Assembly: GCA_021791055.1 (NCBI GenBank)
Contig: JAJYXI010000023.1
Location: 1 to 34,795 of the forward strand
DNA: 34,795 nucleotides
Source of the DNA: Nitrospirota bacterium
GTDB taxonomy: Bacteria > Nitrospirota > Thermodesulfovibrionia > Thermodesulfovibrionales > Dissulfurispiraceae
Direction: 5' to 3'
Shown here piece by piece: positions 31,069-34,795 of this stretch (its first letter is position 1; each line of letters opens with the position of its first letter). The translations under genes and the position numbers were made by a program. The notes beneath the pieces are model-generated. The model worked only from the letters and a program-made list of their open reading frames with translations. It was not told where the DNA came from and searched no databases.

Positions 31069-31922
31069 ATTACTTTATTTTTCCAAAATATAATGATAAG
31101 GTTTTCTTTTATTGCAATGAGTTAAGGCATGATCAGAACGAAAAAGCGTGGGAAATATATGTTAATCCAGAAGATTGCCTGGTAGCATTGGATGAAGAAG
31201 TAAAAAAAATAGATAAATCTTTAGAGAAACTGCCAACTGTCATCGAACTTCGCAAACAGAAACCGCAAGGATTTAAAAAAGACAATACGATTTCATACAA
31301 AGGAAATATCCTTTTTTCATCGGGCGTAATTTTAATTATTAACGGTAAAATCCTGATGCTTCAGAGAAGCAAGAATACAATAGACCCTGAAAAATGGACA
31401 TCCCCTGCTGGTCGATGTGATTTAGATCCAGAATTAACAGGGTTAAAAGAATTTTATGAAGAGTTAATTCTCATTAATAAAAAGGAAAGAAAGCCTATTT
31501 TTGTGAAAATTGGATCGGACTATCTTGCTATTAAAAAGATATACAAAAACACTTTGGAAAAAAAGAAAGAGCTTGGTGATATTGACATAAGCGAAGACAA
31601 CTGGTTTCAACTGGAAGCCGAAACTTCCACAGAATACCGTTCTTTGTTGGAGTCAGTTACAACCAAATTTGGAAGCACTCTATTTAAAGGTAAATTCCTG
31701 GCTTATTTAGATGAGGAGAATAATACCCTCGAACTCAGAATATTGGCAGAGTTAAAAGTAGATGAAAGAGAATTGGAGAATATGGAATTTTTAAATGGAG
31801 AAAGAGAATATCCATGCAGGTTATTTTCGTTAGATGAATTTGTCAAAATGGATAATGCCAAATTGGTACCCGCAATAATATATTTTAGAGATATTGTATC
31901 GAAATTAGCAAGGAAATCATGA
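31065..31922 (+). CDS. Nudix-like protein with irregular Nudix box
   Basis: A 285-residue protein. I chose the ATG at 31065, which overlaps the previous stop (ATGA); an upstream in-frame start at 31002 lies inside the previous gene. The middle contains a Nudix-like core: SSGVILIINGKILMLQRSKN, then WTSPAGRCDLDPE, then TGLKEFYEELILI. The last piece keeps the KExxEE of the Nudix helix, but the distance from the Gly is two residues short of the usual pattern. The family hydrolyses nucleoside diphosphates linked to another group. An N-terminal domain of about 80 residues is extra. The next gene overlaps by 4 bp. Confidence 0.72.
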   Translation: MNYFIFPKYNDKVFFYCNELRHDQNEKAWEIYVNPEDCLVALDEEVKKIDKSLEKLPTVIELRKQKPQGFKKDNTISYKGNILFSSGVILIINGKILMLQRSKNTIDPEKWTSPAGRCDLDPELTGLKEFYEELILINKKERKPIFVKIGSDYLAIKKIYKNTLEKKKELGDIDISEDNWFQLEAETSTEYRSLLESVTTKFGSTLFKGKFLAYLDEENNTLELRILAELKVDERELENMEFLNGEREYPCRLFSLDEFVKMDNAKLVPAIIYFRDIVSKLARKS

Positions 31923-32695
31923 AAGCTATCAGATTAATTATTTCTGATTTAGAAGGATGTATAACACCAAATAAAGGAATCCCTTTTGACCTTGACGCTC
32001 TTTATGAAATGGCAAAATACAATCAGAAAGCCCTTGAGGATAATAAGCCGCCATTGACTATTTGCAGTGGCAGACCCCAGCCCTATATTGAAGCTATAAT
32101 AAGAATAATACAAGGGAGCATGCCAGCAATCTGCGAAAATGGAGCAGTGATATATATTCCAACAACAGATAAAACCCTTATTCATCCTGCAATTGGATTT
32201 GAGGTCATGGAAGCTATGGAAAAGGTTAAAAGAATTTTAACTAAAGAGATACAAAATAAAACTCTGGAGGCACAGATAGAACCCGGCAAGACTGTATGCA
32301 TAAGTTTGAATCCAATTGGGTGTTCAAATGAAGAACTTCCGAATAAGGTAAAAGAGCTTCATCATATTGTTTCTCTAAAACTTGAGAACATAGAAAATCT
32401 AAATATCACACATTCTGCAAGTGCGGTTGATGTAACCCCAAACGGCATCGACAAGTTTATGGGGCTAAAATTTCTTTCCGAAATAACTAATATTTTACCG
32501 GAAGAAATGATAGGCATTGGTGATTCAGCAGGAGATATTTCTTTCCTTAAGGAAGTAGCTATCCCGTGCTGTCCTAACAATTCATCGCCAGAGGTGAAAA
32601 ACATAGCATCTTATACCTCACCATATAATAACGGGAAAGGGGTTTTGGATATTCTTAGAAAGTTTACTAACGTTGAAAGGTATGAAATCAGTTAG
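31919..32695 (+). CDS. HAD-superfamily phosphatase (Cof/MPGP-like) with DxE motif
   Basis: A 258-residue HAD hydrolase of the type with a C2 cap (Cof, sucrose-phosphatase or mannosyl-3-phosphoglycerate phosphatase-like). Motif I is IISDLEGCITP: the nucleophile Asp is present, but the second Asp of DxD is Glu, as also seen in ThrH-type phosphatases. Motif II is LTICSGRPQPY, motif III the Lys in NGIDKFMGLKFL, and motif IV GIGDSAGDISFL. The cap domain lies between motifs II and III. The substrate is probably a small phosphorylated metabolite. The start overlaps the Nudix-like gene by 4 bp. It ends 10 bp before the full pdhC. Confidence 0.85.
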   Translation: MKAIRLIISDLEGCITPNKGIPFDLDALYEMAKYNQKALEDNKPPLTICSGRPQPYIEAIIRIIQGSMPAICENGAVIYIPTTDKTLIHPAIGFEVMEAMEKVKRILTKEIQNKTLEAQIEPGKTVCISLNPIGCSNEELPNKVKELHHIVSLKLENIENLNITHSASAVDVTPNGIDKFMGLKFLSEITNILPEEMIGIGDSAGDISFLKEVAIPCCPNNSSPEVKNIASYTSPYNNGKGVLDILRKFTNVERYEIS

Positions 32696-32704
32696 GGAGA
32701 GCGG

Positions 32705-32914
32705 TATGCCGTATAATTTCATATTGCCAGACTTGGGAGAGGGTATAACAGAGGGTGAGATAAGGAAATGGCTTGTAAAGGAAGGAGATGCTATAGAAGA
32801 GCACCAGACTATTCTTGAAATAGAGACTGACAAGGCAATTGTTGAAGTGCCTTCTCCTAAAAAGGGAAGGGTGTTGAAAATCAACAAGGGCATCGGCGAT
32901 ATGGCAAAGGTCGG
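32705..32914 (+). repeat. Direct repeat, copy 2: first 210 bp of pdhC
   Basis: Second copy of 28971-29180, by eye identical. This copy is continuous with the rest of pdhC. Confidence 0.95.
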
Positions 32915-33881
32915 AGAGGCATTAATGAGCATTGCTGAAGAGGGAGAGGCTGTTGAAGAAAAACCAAAGCCTGAAGAAAGGCCGAAATCTGTCTCTGTAG
33001 TTGGTGTTCTTCCTGAGGAAGAAGAGGAAATCCTTGCAACGCCTTCTGTAAGGTCGCTGGCAAAAGAGCTTGGAGTTAAGCTTGAGACTATCAAAGGTTC
33101 AGGCCCTGGAGGAAGTATTACAAAAGAGGATGTCACTGAGGCATCTGAAAAGGCCAAGAAGATAGAAGATCAATATGGCGCTGTGGAAAGAATGCCTATT
33201 AGGGGATTGAGGAGGACTATAGCAAAGAATCTCATATTGTCACAGAAAACAACTGCCTTTGTAACAGGAATGGATGAGGCTGATATTACAGAACTGTGGG
33301 ACTTGCGTGAGCGTGAAAAAAAGGCGCTGCTTGATAAAGGCATTCATCTGACCTTTTTGCCGTTTTTCATAAAGGCTGTGCATCATGCCCTTGCAGAGCA
33401 TCCGTTGCTCAATGCCTCTGTTGATGAGGAAAAAGAGGAGATCATCATTAAAAAATATTACAACATGGGCATTGCAGTTGATACGCCTGACGGCCTTATG
33501 GTTCTTGTTGTAAAGGATGTGGATAAAAAGACAATCCTTGAACTCGCAAGAGAGATTCAGGATTTGAGCCAGAAGGCAAGGGATAGGAAGATAAAACTTG
33601 AGGAGATGAAGGGAAGCACATTTACTATAACGAATTACGGACACTTCGGAGGTACATTTGCAACACCCATAATAAACTATCCTGATGTGGCAATACTCGG
33701 AACAGGCAAGATCTCGGAAAAGCCGTGGGTAAAGAATGGACAGATTGTAATCAGAAAAATACTTCCACTTTCTCTGACCTTTGACCACAGGGTAACAGAC
33801 GGAGTTGATTCGGCAAAGTTTCTATCAAAGGTAATTAACTATCTCGAAGACCCGGCATTGCTGTTTATAGAGAGCGCATGA
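32706..33881 (+). CDS. pdhC: Dihydrolipoamide acyltransferase E2 (PdhC)
   Basis: A 391-residue E2 core subunit. Lipoyl domain 1-77 with K43 in EIETDKAIVE; an acidic linker rich in Glu and Pro (78-108); E1/E3-binding domain 111-147 (ATPSVRSLAKELGVKLETI, GPGGSITKEDV); catalytic domain from about 163 (MPIRGLRRTIAKNLILSQ) with the active-site His in FDHRVTDGVDSAKFL. It transfers the acyl group from lipoate to CoA. The start at 32706 follows GGGAGAG and the HAD gene stop by 10 bp. An E3 gene is not in the window. The gene is complete in spite of the upstream duplication. Confidence 0.95.
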   Translation: MPYNFILPDLGEGITEGEIRKWLVKEGDAIEEHQTILEIETDKAIVEVPSPKKGRVLKINKGIGDMAKVGEALMSIAEEGEAVEEKPKPEERPKSVSVVGVLPEEEEEILATPSVRSLAKELGVKLETIKGSGPGGSITKEDVTEASEKAKKIEDQYGAVERMPIRGLRRTIAKNLILSQKTTAFVTGMDEADITELWDLREREKKALLDKGIHLTFLPFFIKAVHHALAEHPLLNASVDEEKEEIIIKKYYNMGIAVDTPDGLMVLVVKDVDKKTILELAREIQDLSQKARDRKIKLEEMKGSTFTITNYGHFGGTFATPIINYPDVAILGTGKISEKPWVKNGQIVIRKILPLSLTFDHRVTDGVDSAKFLSKVINYLEDPALLFIESA

Positions 33882-33972
33882 GGATGTCTTTTCAAAGTGC
33901 CGCTTGTTGCAGGCGGTTTAAATAGAACCATTTATTGATGATTAGAGGAGTAAAATTACCGAAACCCATTTA

Positions 33973-34374
33973 TTATTTTGTTTTCTGCTTTAAATCTCTT
34001 AAAACCCGTGCAAATTGCAGCTTATCCATTTTCCCTGAGGCAATAGAAATCATGGCATTGTAAAGCCTTTCTTTTGGGTCTGATATGCTGATACCGTTTA
34101 GCTCAAGAAAGACCAATGCAGATGCAAGGGCAGTCCTTTTGTTTCCGTCAACAAACGGATGATTTTGTGATATATGATATGCATAGGCAGCAGCCATCTC
34201 AAAAATATCAGAGTGCAGGAATTTACCATAAAAAGAAGCATAAGGCATTGCTACTGCAGAACAGAGAAGATCCTTATCGCGTACTCCCATGCTGCCGCCA
34301 TATCTTTCTATCTGGTCAGCATGAATATCAATTACCTCAGCGAGTGTTAGGAAGATAATCTCTTTTTCTTTCAC
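33973..34374 (-). CDS. doc: Doc/Fic-type toxin, GTG start
   Basis: A 133-residue death-on-curing toxin. The Fic motif HPFVDGNKRTAL (about residues 72-83) is intact, as are the upstream YGGSMGVRDKDLLCSAVAMP and the C-terminal helix. Doc proteins phosphorylate elongation factor Tu and block translation; other Fic proteins transfer AMP. The start is a GTG immediately after the antitoxin stop (TAAGTG), so translation depends on the antitoxin gene. It is convergent with pdhC. The pairing with an AbrB-type rather than Phd-type antitoxin is known in other bacteria. Confidence 0.9.
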   Translation of the reverse strand: MKEKEIIFLTLAEVIDIHADQIERYGGSMGVRDKDLLCSAVAMPYASFYGKFLHSDIFEMAAAYAYHISQNHPFVDGNKRTALASALVFLELNGISISDPKERLYNAMISIASGKMDKLQFARVLRDLKQKTK

Positions 34375-34602
34375 TTATCCGGCAAGTTTTTTCAAGGTTT
34401 TACCGTGGAGCCTGTTCACTTTCTCAAGAGCAGCCTTAAACTTCTTTTCCCTTTTGGCGGTATCTACAGGTGAAATTATCAGATTCCTGCCGTCAGTAAC
34501 AATTTCAAGAGGGGTGTCCATATCAACATCTAAAAGCTCAAGGATGGGCTTGTCTATTATAAGCGCAGCGCTGTTGCCATGAGATACTAATTTTTTTATC
34601 AT
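34375..34602 (-). CDS. AbrB-type antitoxin of the Doc module
   Basis: A 75-residue protein with the AbrB/MazE swapped-hairpin N terminus (KLVSHGNSAALIIDKPILEL, LEIVTDGRNLIISP) and a basic helical tail (KREKKFKAALEKVNRLHG) that should bind and block Doc. A strong ribosome-binding site (AGGAGG) lies 5 bp before the ATG. It is first in the operon and ends at the toxin start. A consensus promoter lies upstream at 34625-34653. Confidence 0.87.
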   Translation of the reverse strand: MIKKLVSHGNSAALIIDKPILELLDVDMDTPLEIVTDGRNLIISPVDTAKREKKFKAALEKVNRLHGKTLKKLAG

Positions 34603-34624
34603 ATCTGCCTCCTATCGTATATAC

Positions 34625-34653
34625 ATTGTATAACCATATTCATACTTTGTCAA
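34625..34653 (-). promoter_or_regulatory. Promoter of the AbrB-Doc operon
   Basis: On the minus strand TTGACA (34648-34653) and TACAAT (34625-34630) are 17 bp apart, close to consensus. GTATATAC at about 34616-34623, a perfect small palindrome between the -10 box and the gene, is a candidate operator for the antitoxin. Confidence 0.7.
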
Positions 34654-34678
34654 GCGACTATAGAAGTTGTGTAGAGAA

Positions 34679-34717
34679 CACATAAACTGTCCGCATCTGT
34701 AGCACATAAACTGTCCG
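34679..34717. repeat. Repeated 15-mer at the left end of an insertion sequence
   Basis: CACATAAACTGTCCG occurs at 34679-34693 and again at 34703-34717, shortly before a transposase-like start. Repeated end motifs of this type are transposase-binding sites. The other end of the element is outside the window. Confidence 0.6.
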
Positions 34718-34747
34718 GTTAAGATTGGATAGCAAGGAGGGCTATCC

Positions 34748-34795
34748 ATGAAAAGGACAAAAATACTGCAGGAGGTGCGGAAGATGAGATTTGAA
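34748..34795 (+). CDS. Start of a transposase gene (partial)
   Basis: Sixteen codons (MKRTKILQEVRKMRFE) run off the window end, preceded by a strong AAGGAGGG site. This N terminus and the repeated upstream motif resemble transposases grouped with ISNCY-type elements, where a helix-turn-helix follows. The fragment is too short for certainty. Confidence 0.55.
   Translation, partial: MKRTKILQEVRKMRFE

Noticed and set aside
33900-33925. Small hairpin between pdhC and doc as a terminator
   Set aside because: Only about 4 bp of reliable stem and a weak T-run; not enough to call.
1-34795. CRISPR array, tRNA or rRNA genes, riboswitch
   Set aside because: I saw no regularly spaced direct repeats, no cloverleaf with a conserved T-loop, no rRNA signature and no recognisable aptamer in any intergenic stretch.

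Overview
The window looks like a chromosomal segment of an uncultured, probably anaerobic Gram-negative bacterium of moderate-to-low GC content. A bacterial V/A-type ATPase operon, a pyruvate dehydrogenase-type E1/E2 operon, FmdE, HslUV, an RlpA lipoprotein and abundant small hairpin repeats made of word-like units (GGCAAAAGGC, AGCAGTC and similar) would suit Nitrospirota/Thermodesulfovibrionia-like or deltaproteobacterial lineages. That placement is inference, because the window holds no rRNA or other marker that settles it.

Layout. 1-325: 3' end of trmFO. 397-4069: an accessory block inserted between trmFO and xerC, with a VapBC-type pair, a secreted caspase-like protein with a calcium-loop motif, a RelBE/YefM-type pair and an AbrB-PIN pair. 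4075-7696: xerC, hslV, hslU and an rlpA whose signal peptide lies inside a hairpin repeat. 7716-7882: a MITE-like element. 7931-9399: fmdE-like gene and argB, ended by a strong bidirectional terminator facing nfo (minus strand, 9457-10302). 10358-18287: a complete nine-gene V-type ATPase operon (H-I-K-E-C-F-A-B-D) with a 177-bp palindromic element between B and D. 18431-18985: an orphan gene. 19247-20569: a toxin-antitoxin-chaperone (TAC) operon (HigB-like, XRE antitoxin, SecB-like). 20637-24411: ileS, lspA and a TPR protein. 24416-26282 (minus): an acyl-CoA hydrolase/transferase-GNAT fusion, apparently frameshifted. 26350-26705: two more copies of the MITE in inverted orientation. 26770-33881: pdhA, pdhB and pdhC, interrupted by a 3.5-kb A+T-rich cassette. 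33973-34602 (minus): an AbrB-Doc pair. 34679-34795: left end of an insertion sequence.

The most unusual part is 28971-32914. The first 210 bp of pdhC are present twice and, as far as I can read, identically. Between the copies is a translationally coupled set: a 571-residue four-helix membrane protein of unknown family, a Nudix-like protein with an irregular Nudix box, and a HAD phosphatase with a DxE rather than DxD motif. The truncated first copy is still an open frame and would make a free-standing lipoyl domain with a new tail. I do not recognise this gene set as a described system.

Other notable points: five toxin-antitoxin modules in 35 kb; a TAC antitoxin with a long N-terminal rather than C-terminal extension; three copies of one MITE family, 167-170 bp each; repeats that have become coding sequence at the starts of rlpA and lspA; a frameshift in the loop of a perfect 10-bp hairpin; and several genes whose best -10 box lies only 5-10 nt before the start codon, suggesting leaderless mRNAs.
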